Source: Lingula anatina (taxonomy: Eukaryota > Brachiopoda > Lingulata > Lingulida > Lingulidae). Taken from it: 53,606 bases of DNA. The DNA lies in contig NW_019775858.1 in assembly GCF_001039355.2 (NCBI RefSeq), positions 258,258 to 311,863 on the forward strand. Direction: 5' to 3'. Below the pieces are notes generated by a model, which was given only the letters and a program-made list of their open reading frames with translations, had not been told where the DNA came from and made no database searches. The translations under genes were made by a program, and so were the position numbers. Shown here in pieces: positions 1-15,400 of this stretch (position 1 is the first letter of the stretch; the number at the start of each line of letters is the position of its first letter).

Positions 1-3000
1 TAATAGACCCTAAACTTCATCATGTCTCCTATGTACGTGAAGCCCCTCTCTGCACTGGCCCACGGCAGGTAATCCTGTTCCCTCTTCAATGCCTTGGTCA
101 GCTCTAACACAATGTTGTAGTTCAGTAGACCAGCCGCCGCCAAGTTGAAAGCGTCATCTATGAGACCCGAACGATCACCGGCGGTCAGTGCCTTCATTTT
201 TCAAATAATAGACATTTTAGAAAATTTTGGTGCTTTTTGTCGTCTAGTAATCACAAGATATTGCGACAGTATTTCGTCAGACTTATCACAATCAAAACCC
301 GGCTACAGATACGCTGGAAATTTATTTGAATTTTTTTTACTGAAAGTTTAAAAGAACGAGATAGATAGATAGATATCAGCCAAAATATTTGGTGGGAGTG
401 GGAGGGCGTATGGGTACTTTTAAACTGTAAATGGCAACCACTGTTATATTCATATAAAGATGAACGTTTTGAGTAATTCCATCGCTCCGTCAGATATTCA
501 AACAAACCTTAACTCTAAGGGTGCTTTCCCAGAGATTTAGATCGATCTAAAGATTAAGTTTTAGATCGACCTAACTCCCTGGGGGTTCAGGCTAAATTGC
601 AGTCAGCCGAGCGGACACCATAGTTAATTACCCCCTTACAGTTTTTAGTAGGCGGGACAGACGCTTAAGCCGGCCAAGCTGACAGTAATCTAGTGAGACT
701 CCCCGCAGGGATAGATCGATCTAAAAATCTATGGAAATGGGGTGTAAGTTAATAAACGCTTAGGGTTCATTCCCCATGAAAATATCGTTCTACATGTTTA
801 TCTGTTCATCTGAGTGCATTTAGTGACAGTCCCTGAGGAGTTGGATCAATCTATGTAGAACAAGAGTTTCATTGGGAATAAGACCCTAAGTTAATTCACA
901 CTTACCGAGGGGTTCGATAGAAGTAAATTGGAGAACCGTCGCCACATGTCCTCGGGGTAGTTCACCCTGTAGAAGCCGGTCTGGCCGACGTTAAACTTGA
1001 TCCACGTAGAAGTGTCCTGCAGATCCAAGCCAGATGGTAGTGGAAATTGCGCTTCCGCTAAAAGGCAATTATTATATTTTTTTCACATACACCTGCAACT
1101 GTTCAAAACAAGAAATGGAGTAAAGTGACTGGAGCAGAGAGGAAGTCGAGAAAGGTCCTGAAAGGTGGTTTCACTACATGTTCGCAAGAATAACATAGGT
1201 TTTAAAAGGTTCCTTTTAACTTCAAACATCGATTGTATTATCTTATTAACCTTCGGCATTGCATCCACTCAAGTTAATTTTTCTACCCAGAACCGCACCG
1301 AAAACAAGCAATGTAAAATAACTTGATTAACAGCTCAACGGGAAGATATGTGGCAAGTAATGATACGTAAGGAAATTGAAAGCCTCGTTAGTAGGATGTT
1401 TGCATTATACAGTATGTAATGCATTAAGAACACGCAGAGGCGCATTTGTAACTAATAACTATTAACGCTCACGGAAAAGCGCGTCTCTTGGACCTCATAC
1501 AACCTCTTGGAAAACGGTTCAATATAAAGCAGACTTACACGTATTGAGCCACAGCAACGTAACGTCATTATTCACTGAGGTCATGTAATCCACAGGCACC
1601 CACCATATATATCTGCGGTAAGAAATAAAAAAAATTACAGACTGTTTCAATCGTCCTTTTTTAATTACTATCGTCATGTTAGTAAAAAAATCTGAAAAAT
1701 TCTTATTTTCATCAAACGTAAATAGTTCCATGGGATAAAGATGATCCTGTCAACAATTGTGCTCAAATATTTTTAAAAAAATGTGAGATTGCAGTAAACA
1801 CTTTACTTTAGCAAGAAATATAGAATTGACTTTTGTTACTAAAAAGTGAAATCATGAGGCTAAAAAATTAGCAAAAGGCTAAAATAGTCTCTTTTAATTC
1901 CCACAAACTTACCCATAATCCGAGGGTTCCTGAGCGCTTCGGTCAGCTTCTGGGTCGGACAGATAGCGTTCCTGTACAGCTTTAAAAATGTTTCCACTGA
2001 AGGTTATGTTAAGATAAGGAAACCCCATCTGCCGTGTCCAAGTGTCCATAATGGTCTTGATCGGCTGCGCGCCCGGAACCTGAAGCAGTTCAGAAATTGT
2101 CAGTCTGATATACTCCTATTTCCTGCACTGGAAGACGATATGACGCTTTTCCCATCGACCATGTTTTTACCCTGGCTTACCGTGGTTTCCTGTGCGTTGG
2201 TCTGTTTTAAGCTCCAGCTCATATTGCCAAATTCCAAATAAACGAATGCGATTTAGCCATGTCACTACCGTCTATCAAATTATGGCCATTTTGAAGTACA
2301 TCTATCAATAAATCTATTCATTCAATAACGTATTGATCTTTTCATCTGTCGATTGATTTACTTTTTGTGGCTCTTAAACATTTCATCACTATATAACACC
2401 CTGTACACGAGATTGATAAATATGTTAATAATTTTTCTTACCGCTTCCAACGAGGCCCATAGATCGTCTGTTCTGGCATTTCTGTATTCGTACTTTTTCA
2501 AATAGTCCTGAAATTTCAAGAGAAGTAATGGCAGATGCAGACCTCATTAGGAGAGAATACATAAGAGCCTAGGAAGCGGAGGTTATTTCTTCTTTTCTTT
2601 TCTATCTTTAATTTCTACCCCTACCGTCATCCTTTTTTGTCTTTTACAGAAAAGCAAAAAGAAGTTAAAAAAGTAAAGTATAAAAAAAGTATAACTTCAA
2701 ATTCGAGCCCATTTTTTTCAAAACAGTTTGGAAAGATACATCAAATGCACTGTCGGGTCTCTTCAAGTAATCGCATATAATCAAATGATTGGGTTATATT
2801 TTTTCAGTTTTGCACCAGAGAATATAACACAATATATGTAGAATATGATGGAGATATCGGTAACTCACCTGTATTCCTTGCTTAAATTTCTCTTCTCCCA
2901 TGAACGCTTCCAGCATCCTAATCACCGCCGCGCCCTGAAATAAGTAGGATATTAACACGTTTATAATGCCCTATCAACTATCCTGGCTTACTTTACCAGT

Positions 3001-6000
3001 GTTACTCGACCTAAGACGCCAACATAGCAACAACATAGATAACGACAGAAAAGAAAAGAAAGTCATATCTACAGACGAATAACAAGCGAGTAAATTGGTA
3101 AAATTGGCAACACCAGAGAGGATTGATATTTCATCGATAAAAGTAAAAAGCAATGTAATAGATGGCGCGTAATTGGCCCAGATATTGCCAAGTTGGTTCC
3201 ACCAACTGTCTTTGAATAACATCTTCTTAATAATTCTGCAGACGTCTAACCTTGGAGTAAGAAATGACGTCAAACACTTCATTGATTTGATCAGGGTGCT
3301 CCACTGGCACTACGATTGGGTGCGAGCTGAGTGCGGCATCATAGCCCATCACTGGCTGCATGTCCTCCGTGACAAACTGGGCGAGCTGAAAGAAAGATAG
3401 TAGTATTGTTCATTCCTTTACTTACTGCTCCCCCTCTCTCTTTTCAGGTTATTTACTCATTCATTGTTTTACATATTTGTTTATCCTTTTTATCTTTGGA
3501 ATTTCTTCATTTTTAAAATTAATTTATTTACTGATTAATTTATTACTTTTTATTATATTTCATTAGCAACTGGAGGATGCCGAGTAACTGAGACCACGTT
3601 TCCAAGGTTTCTTCCACTTTTCCTCGAAGATTTCACTGAATTTGGTGATGCTTGTCTCTTAATTTGTTCATCTATATTTCTTTACAGACAACTTAAATAA
3701 CTTCAAGTATCAGAATGCAAAACACGTTCTGTTGACGACGTGGCATTTCAATACATTCCCTTTCTCAATTATCTTTTTGATTAGTTTCAGTTAAAACAAA
3801 CGACTTTGAGACCTTTGGCATTACGATTCAGACTTCTCAGTTTCTCCTATACGCCTTAATCACAACATGTTTAAGGTGCATTTTGGATCACTATTATTTT
3901 TTCATATTCCACTTTTATTCCACTGTTAACTAATCATATTTGGGGTGGTTCTAACATTAATTACCATATTCTACGATGGTTCTAATGTTAACTTACCATA
4001 TTCCACGTTGATTCTACGTGTGCCACGCCCTTGTATTCCATAAAGCTGGCAAACCCTTCGTTCAGCCAAAGATCGTCCCACCAATCCATCGTGACAATAT
4101 TGCCAAACCACTGAAAATTTTTAACTCTTTAAGCGATTAAATAAATATATTAAGCCTTGAAAAGTCAATGAAATTCGACTTCATAAAAATTAATTCGGCA
4201 GAGGTTTTAAAAACTTACTTTAGGAGATTAACTTTTTAGAAATTTAAGACCACTCGAAAGATTATGACAAAAAATGTATCAAACTGATAAAGGGCAAAGG
4301 AAACGCGGCCATTAATATTACCTGGTGAGCCAGCTCGTGCGCAACCACCACAGCAACTCGTTGTTTATTTCCCTCCGAGGCCTCCGTGGAATTGTACAAA
4401 ATATTGGTCTCTCTGTAAGTAATCAATCCCCAGTGTTCCATGGCCCCGGAGACAAAGTCCGGTATGGCAATCATATCTTAAAATGAAAAGACAGAACAAA
4501 TACATTTTACACGTCTTTTGGCACCAGTCTGAGGAATCACAAAAGTACTTGGCAGCAGAAAAAGCTTATGGGAGCTCAAGAATTCAAGGCCATTATTTAG
4601 ATAAAGAATGGTCCCTGATATCTACATGATGATATCTTTAAAAACAAAACACCAATAAAGATCAATTTTGGCGCCATGATAATCTAATTTATTAGTCACA
4701 ACGGTAGAGTCTACTGTTAAGACAAATTAGTTTTGGGAGTGCAATCAGGCCTTGGAGACGTGCAGATTATTTCCCTCACTCCTTAGCACGTCACTGTCGC
4801 GTAGCAAGGTTAATCTTTTAAAAAAGAAAAAAATATATAAGCCACATTCTTTTAAGACATCTCTTGGAGAGAATGGCAATCGCAATCTCTCATCCCCTTC
4901 GCCGTCTCTATTTTCCAGCATGGGAGATGGCTGGAAAGAAATAATTATACAATACTATGGTCGCAGACAAAGTCCCATATATTCAGAGTTAAATACGCTT
5001 GACATCTATGCCATGTTATATTTGTTTTTTAAAAGCTCTATGCGCCGGAATGTCGTCATAGAAAACATTATAAAAGTGACACGCAAAACATGTAGTGAAA
5101 ACGTACTGTTGTGCGATAGCCTGCAATTTTGCAGGACTTAGAAAACAATACAAGAGTAACACGCAATTTTACAAAACACATGAGAAAGCAACCGGATAAT
5201 CATTCCTGGATAAATTCTACCAGCTTTGCTGCACCGCAGTCATTAGTCTGCCATAATTTCGAACCCCACTCTCCTCCGAATCCTGCGAAATCTCGCTTGA
5301 TTTTGCGCTATGTCGCGAGACTTAGGGTTATCTAAAATTGTCCCCTCTGAAATCGTTAAAACATATTGAAACTACACTTCAGCGAACACAATTATATCAT
5401 ATAGGGATCTATCATCATCTTTGTGAGAAAATGGCCAAAAATGTATATCATTAAATCGATCTATCTGACAAAGCAAACCATTTAAAGACAAGCTGTCTCG
5501 TTAATTCAAAGAAACATCATTGCCCTAAGGTAACAACGTAAAAACCGAAATAATCTAGACTAGCCTGATAGACTGATGGCTTGCTAATAGCAGTCATTTG
5601 AAAAATATGGCGAGCAATTTTAAAGGCGAAAAAGTACATTTCAGTAACGAGGACCATGCGCATTGGGTAGTGTGGACTTCACACGTATATATGGTATAAC
5701 GCCGCATGTCTTTTCTATGATTTAAAGCAGTGAAATGAATGAGAAAAGCAATCCGTTATAGAAAGCCGCCTTATGGTTCTTATTATCTCCAATAAAAATA
5801 GACAGACATCTTTTTGGGGGAGTAGAGCCAACTAAATTATATTCCATTTTGTGCTGTATCATGTATCTTTGATCAGGCTAATGTCTTTGAAATATTTGCT
5901 CGTGCTCTCATCTTTTTTTGACAAGCTCTTTCACTCCAGGGCTTTAGGTTACCCTTCCCTGCACTTTGGATACGCAGTGACTTTTGATGGAGTAAACCAT

Positions 6001-6437
6001 AACATTAATAGGTCATATAATTTCGTTGCCAAACTGTTTTTGTATGGTTTAAATAAACTCTGTAAAATGTCAATTCTTTTCAAAAATTTGATAAAATGGT
6101 TGCTGTGTAAAAAATAACGAAAACAATGGCAGAAGTTTTAATTTATCCAATGCAGGCCATCCTTACCTTGCTTGGGCAATGGGTACGGCATATCATAGTA
6201 GACTACAAATAGGTCCATGACTTCCTTGCCCACCCGTAAAGCATAGTCAACCTGAGACACTCTATCAGGAGTGGCATAGACCCTTAACTGAAAAAAGAAT
6301 TAAATTTTTAGATTGATACATTAGTATATTACAACGAGAGAGAGAGAGAGAGAGAGAGAGAGGTAGTACATAAATCGACATTTGAGTAATTGAAATACTT
6401 TTTTTGTCTGCTGCCAAGGAGGTATTGATTTCTTTAC

Positions 6438-6478
<41 letters not shown>

Positions 6479-9400
6479 GGGATTATAGTGCCTATAAGGG
6501 ATCTGTTTTTGCTTTATGATTTAAATGAAATTTTCAGGATAGGTCTCAAACAGGCCATGGACGAAATAATTTGATTTTGGTGACGATCCATCAATTAGTC
6601 AATTAATTAATTAATTAATTATTAGTTAAGTAAGTTTAGAGGGAATGAACAGATTGTGATAAAATTTTCAGGATAGGTCACAAATGGGCCAGGGAAGAAC
6701 TGGTTATATTATGGCCATGCTCCATCAGTAAATTAATTAATTATTAATTATTAGTTAATTACGTCAAAGAGTAATGAACAGCTTTTGATGAAATTTTCAG
6801 GTATGTCATAAATGGAACAAGGAAGTAATGATCAGATTTTTGTGATGATCAATTTAATAATAAGTGGTTATTTAATTAATGGTTAATTAAGTCAGAGGTA
6901 TTGTTTTCATTGCCTCTCTATCTGTGATTTGTTACTCTTGACTCTATATCTATGATTAGATTAATTAGAAATTAATTAATAACGAGTGCATCTTGTTTAA
7001 GTTGTTTTTCGTGCTTTGTTTTGTAGTTTGTCTTCCTGTTTGTCCGTGTCAAAAATTTCTTCGTATCCGTACCAAAATATTCTGTGCAACAACCCCAAAT
7101 GTAAGGATGAACATACGCACCTTTGTACCACGTTCCGTAGTCGTTTCTTTAAATTCGAAGTCGCAAACTATGAAACACACAAGATATGTGCTCATAGGAA
7201 CGGATTTTTCGAAGCGTGTTGCAGTTAGGCCGTCAGCTCTCACACTTGAACTCTAAAAATACAAAAGATAAGAACCTATGAAAAAATAGTCAGAGTTGCC
7301 ATTAATGGGTGTTTGCGGGATAACGCCCTTTTCTTTATACTTCTACTTAAATAACATAGAGAAAAAAAATATTTTCTTTATCTGGCAGTCATAACACGTG
7401 ATAATACTACGTCTTTGCTTTACAATAATCTCTAATGTTCACAAAGAGGCAATACAATATAAACACATACAAATCTACTATGTCTTTTATTTGGCTCTAC
7501 ATGATGTTGTTTAATTTTCAATATTCATAAAGTGACAATACAATGTTATCATTTTAGTTTTGGTAGATGGAGGAAGGGGGAGAACAATCTCGTACCTCAA
7601 CTGGCATGTTAGATAAGGCAATATAAGTTGGATCGTGCACCAGAGTCGTGTTGTAGGTCGCCTTGATGTTGGGCTCATCAAAACACGGGAACGCCTTCCG
7701 GGCATCAGTTGGTTCAAATTTTGATGTAGCTAATCCTCTGAAATCAAAGTAAAAAGCCATGGCTGGACTTTTTTCAATAATGGCAGTTATAAAATTTGTT
7801 GCGCTCGAAATTTATTACATTTTTCTCAAAAGAATCTGTCACTTTTAGGATAAAGATATTGTGGCCCGGATCTTTATCAGGTCTTAACAAAATTGAGAAA
7901 GATGGTGCATGTGAATCGACTGATTATAGGGGAATAAAGCCTAACTAAGGTAACGGCGATCAATAGAATTCACAGAAGAGCTGCACAGGTTATCGCCTGA
8001 TGTTAAACAGTAAGACAGTGAGCATGAGGATCATTTAAACACAGCCAAGGGAATCCTCTTTGCCCACATGGAATTTCTGACATATCCAAAGTACCTCCTT
8101 AGAAGTGACTCCACTGCTCGTATTTATCTTTTATAATTATCTTCATTAGGAACATTTTTTAAGGCCTCTGTAGAACTCATAGATTATTATGTGCTGTGTT
8201 TGGTCCAGATATATGGACATACAAACTCAAGTGTAGGCGAGTTTGGGAACCACTATTGGTTTCATAGTTATTAAAAAGAATGCTGTTTGTGAGAGAAATG
8301 TTATCGTTATCGGTTTCAATTGTTAATTAAAATTAAAAAGTAGCTCTGGGTATGTCAAAAGTCAAAAATTGTAAACTTTTCTGTATTTCATAGAAAACAA
8401 ACAAATAAGCACAGAACGTTATAAATTTCGACCTGCCCCCAGCACACACACACGCGCGCGCGCGCGCGCACGCACGCACGCACCGCCATCTTACATATGT
8501 CAAGCAATGTTAAGAAAGTAAGACTCTTTAAAAATGACACTGGCATCTCCCCTTTTGGGAAAAGGCACTGGGGAAACGTGGAATTCGGCATTAACGTATC
8601 CTTATCTTGTCATAATTAAGTAGACACATATCTCACAGGAATGTTCAAAGACAGTCCAACCAACATCTTATCTTCTTAAGCCAACACAAGGTACATGTAG
8701 CCAATATTGCCAACGTTTGCTTTAGCAATTATGTTCTCGTATCTAGTAGGTTTCTCACACAATATAAGCTCTTCAGCAAGCAACCGCCAAGTCATTTTGT
8801 AAAAAGTTTTACAAACTGAAAAATCTGTTACTGTTGCATTTGAAGAAAATCACACTGCTTTACAGGGTTAACATTTAAGCACGCGATGCCACTGCGGAGT
8901 GCAAACAGGAGAAAGTAAGAATCACGGTCGACCTCTGGTTCAAATATAATCTGACTTTGCATCCGGATTACACTCCGATAAGCTTGTCAGAGCGCACTCA
9001 GCACAGCTGACTAACCGATCCGCGGATCAAATATGGCTGACCCACTTGAATGCTTGTTGCGTAATCCCCGCGGGGAATCTTTTCAGTGTCTAATGGGGAT
9101 TAAGGATATTAGTACCCTTTGCCAAAAACTCCTTATTAACTGCCTTACATATGCACCTTGGATAACAGATAAATCTTCGGTGTTCAGTGACTAAATGAAT
9201 AAACATTTACACTCATGTCATCTTAAGATTGGCGTCATAATTGCGATTTTGGGATAAAAATGGAAAAATCGGTATCTCAAATTTCTCCTTTACCTGAACA
9301 CCCACGAGTACCGTTTTAACACCAATTTAATGACACCATTTAGTACTCCAAAACTTTGCCAGCGATTTTTCATAAATGTCTAAGTTCAGATTTTGTCGTT

Positions 9401-12400
9401 GATAAAGCAAAATAATGCCGATTAATAAAAACTAATTAGAGGCCCATAACTCCACAACAAAAACATTTAAACCAAAATGACGACACCGGATTGTAGCCCA
9501 TACACTTCCAGCCAACTCTGTCTGTTTTCGTGATAAAATTTTGTTCAGGGATGAAGTTACGACCCATATCGATTGCTATCTCACCTCAAAATAAGTTGAC
9601 GAATAAAGCATTGATTTGGTTATTCTTTTGCATTGCGACGAAAAATATAAACGCCGATATTTTTTATTATTGAGGGTTTTTTATTGTTTTCAATCAGCAC
9701 AAAGATAGAGGCATCATTGAACAATTAGATGCAGGAAAAACTCATTTTCGGTACCCGGATGATAATAAAAGGTTACAATACCCTTAAGAGGCAAGTTTTT
9801 TAGTGGGTCCCCATATTTGAACCGCGAATCTGCTAGTCCGCTGTTCTGAATACGCTGTAAGATATTTACGACTATCCGCAAAAAAAGAAAAAATAACTTA
9901 GGCTTGTCACTAGTAAAGTACATGAGTAAATTGCATTGACGACATAATTCCTACACAAAGTTCTTTCACTCGACCTATTAGTCTTCTCTCGGATCGATTC
10001 TAAGCGGATAAAATGTCTTCTTCGAGCAAGTACATCACCTTCCACTGTCAATGAGAGAGAGAGAGAGAGAGAGAAAGTATGCTTGGGTGGAAGTATGAGG
10101 CATAGCTCTCCACTCTGCCAGGGATCTAAAAACTGGCAAAATTTAAATTACTGAAAAAATTACTCTCTTACACAAGCGAAGTCCATAAAACCCCCACCCA
10201 CTGATGATTTTGATAATAACTAGCATTAGCAGAATGAAAAAGAGCCAGAACGAACAAGAACGAGAGAGTAAAGTTGGAACCGAAAACTTTATCATCGAGT
10301 GCAAACTTACTTGATCGTACAGCCTGCAATTTGACCTCAAAACATGTGAAAACGTAAATGATTTTGCACGAGATTTGTCTCAGATTACACTTTCTCTGTA
10401 AAAATGATTTTCTTCTACCACAAAAACGCATTAATATCTATTTATTTCCAGCACAACATGCTCCGACAATATGTGTGATTTATGAAGGGCATCGAAACAA
10501 AAACAAATTTCTTTTGAACAGGTTGTTTATAAATGTGTGCAACCTAAAGCCTTACATTTAAAGTTTTGTTTGTCGAGCAGATGCTTTGATACGGACCAAT
10601 TTCTAATTTACAAATAATTTACAGGTTTACTCATCGCTGTCATCTCGATCAGTTGTGTTTACATAAAAAAACGAGTTTCCATCATTTTTTAATATTGAAA
10701 GAGATAACGTGTTACAAAAATGAACAGAAATGGGTATACTTAATGGTAAAACAAGTAAAATGCTCCCAACGCTCACATTCCCACAGGGCCCTTGGCATAA
10801 GGCCTGACTGTACTGTCGGCTATGCTTCCTAAATGTCACTTCATACACTTATAAAAGACATGAAAGTCGATGTTTTATTCCTTTTTGTGTCCCCAAAGAG
10901 TTTTAAAAATGGAATCGAACATTCATTTAGGCAGTTTCAGGCACGGAGAGCAAACATGGAAATTTCTCTCTTCGGATACCTAATTCCACATATTTTGCGC
11001 ATTAGAGAAATTGTATGATGACGATTCTGTTATTATTTGGTCGACAGCTGAATTGTTAATGATTTTAAAACTTAAAAATCGAAGAATATTGTTTATTTGT
11101 TGAGTCCATTTCAAATTAAAGCTTTTAGTTAATAGACTAAAGAGTTGCTGTGAGAGCAAATGGTATTCAGTAAACAAAAGACTATCGCTCGTTGCACTCT
11201 AACTCGTTAAGGGATAGGAGCTACAAGAATAATAAACAATGTATATAATATATCGCTATGTTGGGATATTTATAGCAGTAGTGTGAATTTGACTACATCG
11301 TTAAACCAAACTTAACAGTTAGTATAGTGTTTTATTGGGGATTTATAATACAATCTTACGTTGGTCGAGAGAAGGTAGAAAATGTCGATGTCTCTTTGTC
11401 CTCTGATACCACGGTAAACAAGTGACAGATAAGGCACACAAAGGATTTTATCTTTAAGACACTGCACCACCCCTTAATGTGACCTAGGTGCAGTGTGCTA
11501 TTCAAAGCACGTTTTCCAACGACANCATTGGTTTCATAGTTATTAAAAAGAATGCTGTTTGTGAGAGAAATGTTATCGTTATCGGTTTCAATTGTTAATT
11601 AAAATTAAAAAGTATCTCTAGGTATGTCAAAAGTCAAAAATTGTAAACTTTTCTGTATTTCATAGAAAACAAACAAATAAGCACCGAACGTTATAAATTT
11701 CGACCTGCCCCCAGCACACACACACACACGCGCGCGCGCGCGCGCGCGCACGCACGCACCGTCATCTTACATATGTCAAGCAATGTTAAGAAAGTAAGAC
11801 TCTTTAAAAATGACACTGGCATCTCCCCTTTAGGGAAAAGGCACTGGGGAAACGTGGAATTCGGCATTAACGTATCCTTATCTTGTCACAATTAAGTAGA
11901 CACATATCTCACAGGAATGTTCAAAGACAGTCCAACCAACATCTTATCTTCTTAAGCCAACACAAGGTACATGTAGCCAATATTGCCAACGTTTGCTTTA
12001 GCAATTATGTTCTCGTATCTAGTAGGTTTCTCACACAATATAAGCTCTTCAGCAAGCAACCGCCAAGTCATTTTGTAAAAAGTTTTACAAACTGAAAAAT
12101 CTGTTACTGTTGCATTTGAAGAAAATCACACTGTTTTACAGGGTTAACAAACACATGCTAGTGAATTTCTAAGCTTTTTAAGCACGCGATGCCACTGCGG
12201 AGTGCAAACAGGAGAAGGTAAGAATCACGGTCGACCTCTGGTTCAAATATAATCTGACTTTGCATCCGGATTACACTCCGATAAGCTTGTCAGAGCGCAT
12301 TCAGCACAGCAGACTAACAGATCCGCGGATCAAATATGGCTGACCCACTTGAATGCTTGTTGCGTAATCCCCGCGGGGAATCTTTTCAGTGTCTAATGGG

Positions 12401-15400
12401 GATTAAGGATATTAGTACCCTTTGCCAAAAACTCCTTATTTACTGCCTTACATATGCACCTTGGATAACAGATAAATCTTCGGTGTTCAGTGACTAAATG
12501 AATAAACATTTACACTCATGTCATCTTAAGATTGGCGTCATAATTGCGATTTTGGGATAAAAATGGAAAAATTGGTTTCTCCAATTTCTCCTTTACCTGA
12601 ACACCCACGAACACCGTTTTAACACCAATTTAATGACACCATTTAGTACTCCAAAACCTTGCCAGCGATTTTTCTTAAAAGTCTAAGTTCAGATTTTGTC
12701 GTTGATAAAGCAAAATAATGCCGTTTAATAAAAACTAATTAGAGGCCCATAACTCCACAACAAAAACATTTAAACCAAAATGACGACACCGGATTGTAGC
12801 CCATACACTTCCAGCCAACTCTGTCTGTTTTCGTGATAAAATTTTGTTCAGGGATGAAGTTACGACCCATATCGATTGCTATCTCACCTCAAAATAAGTT
12901 GACGAATTAAGCATTGATTTGGTTATTCTTTTGCATTGCGACGAGAAATATAAACGCCGATATTTTATATTTTTGAGGGTTTTTTATTGTTTTCAATCAG
13001 CACAAAGATAGAGGCATCATTGAATAATTAGATGCAGGAAAAACTCATTTTCGGTACCCGGATGATAATAAAAGGTTACAATACCCTTAAGAGGCAAGCT
13101 TTTTAGTGGGTCCCCATATTTGAACCGCGAATCTGCTAGTCCGCTGTTCTGAATACGCTGTAAGATATTTACGACTATCCGCAAAAAAAGAAAAAATGAC
13201 TTAGGCTTATCACTAGTAAAGTACATGAGTAAATTGCATTGACGACATAATTCCTACACAAAGTTCTTTCACTCGACCTATTAGTCTTCTCTCGGATCGA
13301 TTCTAAGCGGATAAAATGTCTTCTTCGAGCAAGTACATCACCTTCCACTGTCAATGAGAGAGAGAGAGAGAGAGAGAAAGTATGCTTGGGTGGAAGTATG
13401 AGGCATAGCTCTCCACTCTGCCAGGGATCTAAAAACCGGCAAATTTTAAATTACTGAAAAAATTACTCTCTTACACAAGCGAAGTCCATAAAAACCCCAC
13501 CCACTGATGATTTTGATAATAACTAGCATTAGCAGAATGAAAAAGAGCCAGAACGAACAAGAACGAGAGAGTAAAGTTGGAACCGAAAACTTTATCATCG
13601 AGTGCAAACTTACTTGATCGTACAGCCTGCAATTTGACCTCAAAACATGCGAAAACGTAAATGATTTTGCACGAGATTTGTCTCAGATTACACTTTCTCT
13701 GTAAAAATGATTTTTTCTACCACAAAAACGCACAACATGCTCCGACAATATGTGTGATTTATGAAGGGCATCGAAACAAAAACAAATTTCTTTTGAACAG
13801 GTTGTTTATAAATGTGTGCAACCTAAAGCCTTACATTTTAAGTTTTGTTTGTCGAGCAGATGCTTTGATACGGACCAATTTCTAATTTACAAATAATTTA
13901 CAGGTTTACTCATCGCTGTCATCTCGATCAGTTGTGTTTACATAAAAAAACGAGTTTCCATCATTTTTTAATATTGAAAGAGATAACGTGTTACAAAAAT
14001 GAAGAGAAATGGGTATACTTAATGGTAAAACAAGTAAAATGCTCCCAACGCTCACATTCCCACAGGGCCCTTGGCATAAGGCCTGACTGTACTGTCGGCT
14101 ATGCTTCCTAAATGTCACTTCATACACTTATAAAAGACATGAAAGTCGATGTTTTATTCCTTTTTGTGTCCCCAAAGAGTTTTAAAAATGGAATCGAACA
14201 TTCATTTAGGCAGTTTCAGGCACGGAGAGCAAACATGGAAATTTTTCTCTTCGGATACCTAATTCCACATATTTTGCGCATTAGAGAAATTGTATGATGA
14301 CGATTCTGTTATTATTTGGTCGACAGCTGAATTGTTAATGATTTTAAAACTTAAGAATCGAAGAATATTGTTTATTTGTTGAGTCCATTTCAAATTAAAG
14401 CTTTTAGTTAATAGACTAAAGAGTTGCTGTGAGAGCAAATGGTATTCAGTAAACAAAAGACTATCGCTCGTTGCACTCTAACTCGTTAAGGGATAGCTAC
14501 AAGAATAATAAACAATGTATATAATATATCGCTATGTTGGGATATTTATAGCAGTAGTGTGAATTTGACTACATCGTTAAACCAAACTTAGCAGTTAGTA
14601 TAGTGTTTTATTGGGGATTTATAATACAATCTTACGTTGGTCGAGAGAAGGTAGAAAATGTCGATGGCTCTTTGTCCTCTGATACCACGGTAAACAAGTG
14701 ACAGATAAGGCACACAAAGGATTTTATCTTTAAGACACTGCACCACCCCTCAATGTGACCTAGGTGCAGTGTGCTATTCAAAGCACGTTTTCAAACGCCA
14801 ACCATAAACAGGCCGTTCTTTGATAAGAATGTAAAAGTTGCTCGAGGACACCGCATCAAACGCTAGTCTCTTTAATGTCTTTGCGTTTGACAAAAAAGGA
14901 ATGAGGTGGAAAACCTCAGTGGACTTGTGTATACATGTCCAAATCCCATGTTATCACTAAAACACTTAAAGGGATAACAACTGTTCGTATAATATCCATA
15001 TTTTACAATAAATGCATTGTAAACAACTCACAGAAATATAATATATTCTATTTTACCTCCAATACAGCGGTCAACGCAATTATTTTGGAATTTTTGCTTG
15101 CCATCACATCACGTGACCTTCATAGATGGCTACACTCTGTGATCATCTCTTAAGAGAATATTACAGAAAAAAAAACTTTTTAGAAAAAAAAAACAGGGAC
15201 TAACTTTGAATTTGGAATGGATTCATTTACCATTGGTAAGTAAGGGAATTCCTTTACTCTGGGAAAATCCATTTTTTGGCCAAAATGAGCAGTTGTTATC
15301 CCTTTAAGTTGAAGGAGGCGCATAGGAGCTATAAGTCCCCTTTAAAAAGGACCTCTGGCTGAAAACGACGACTATTGAAACAAGAAAACCCACAATACAC

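Larger units (their letters stand above)
8255..11524. repeat. Haplotype duplication 1, copy A
   Basis: About 3.27 kb inside aminopeptidase intron 1, repeated in direct orientation at 11527-14800. The copy ends at the single N at 11525. Differences are substitutions, microsatellite length changes and small indels; for example, about 22 bp near 10425 is absent from copy B. No exons lie inside. Confidence 0.92.

Noticed and set aside
3386-3996. A missing exon between the WLNEGFA exon and the following one in the aminopeptidase
   Set aside because: Phases match, and the joined protein aligns without a gap to the M1 family pattern.
10053-10075. Short GA repeat as a CRISPR or other structured array
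   Set aside because: Plain dinucleotide microsatellite in animal DNA; there are no spacers.
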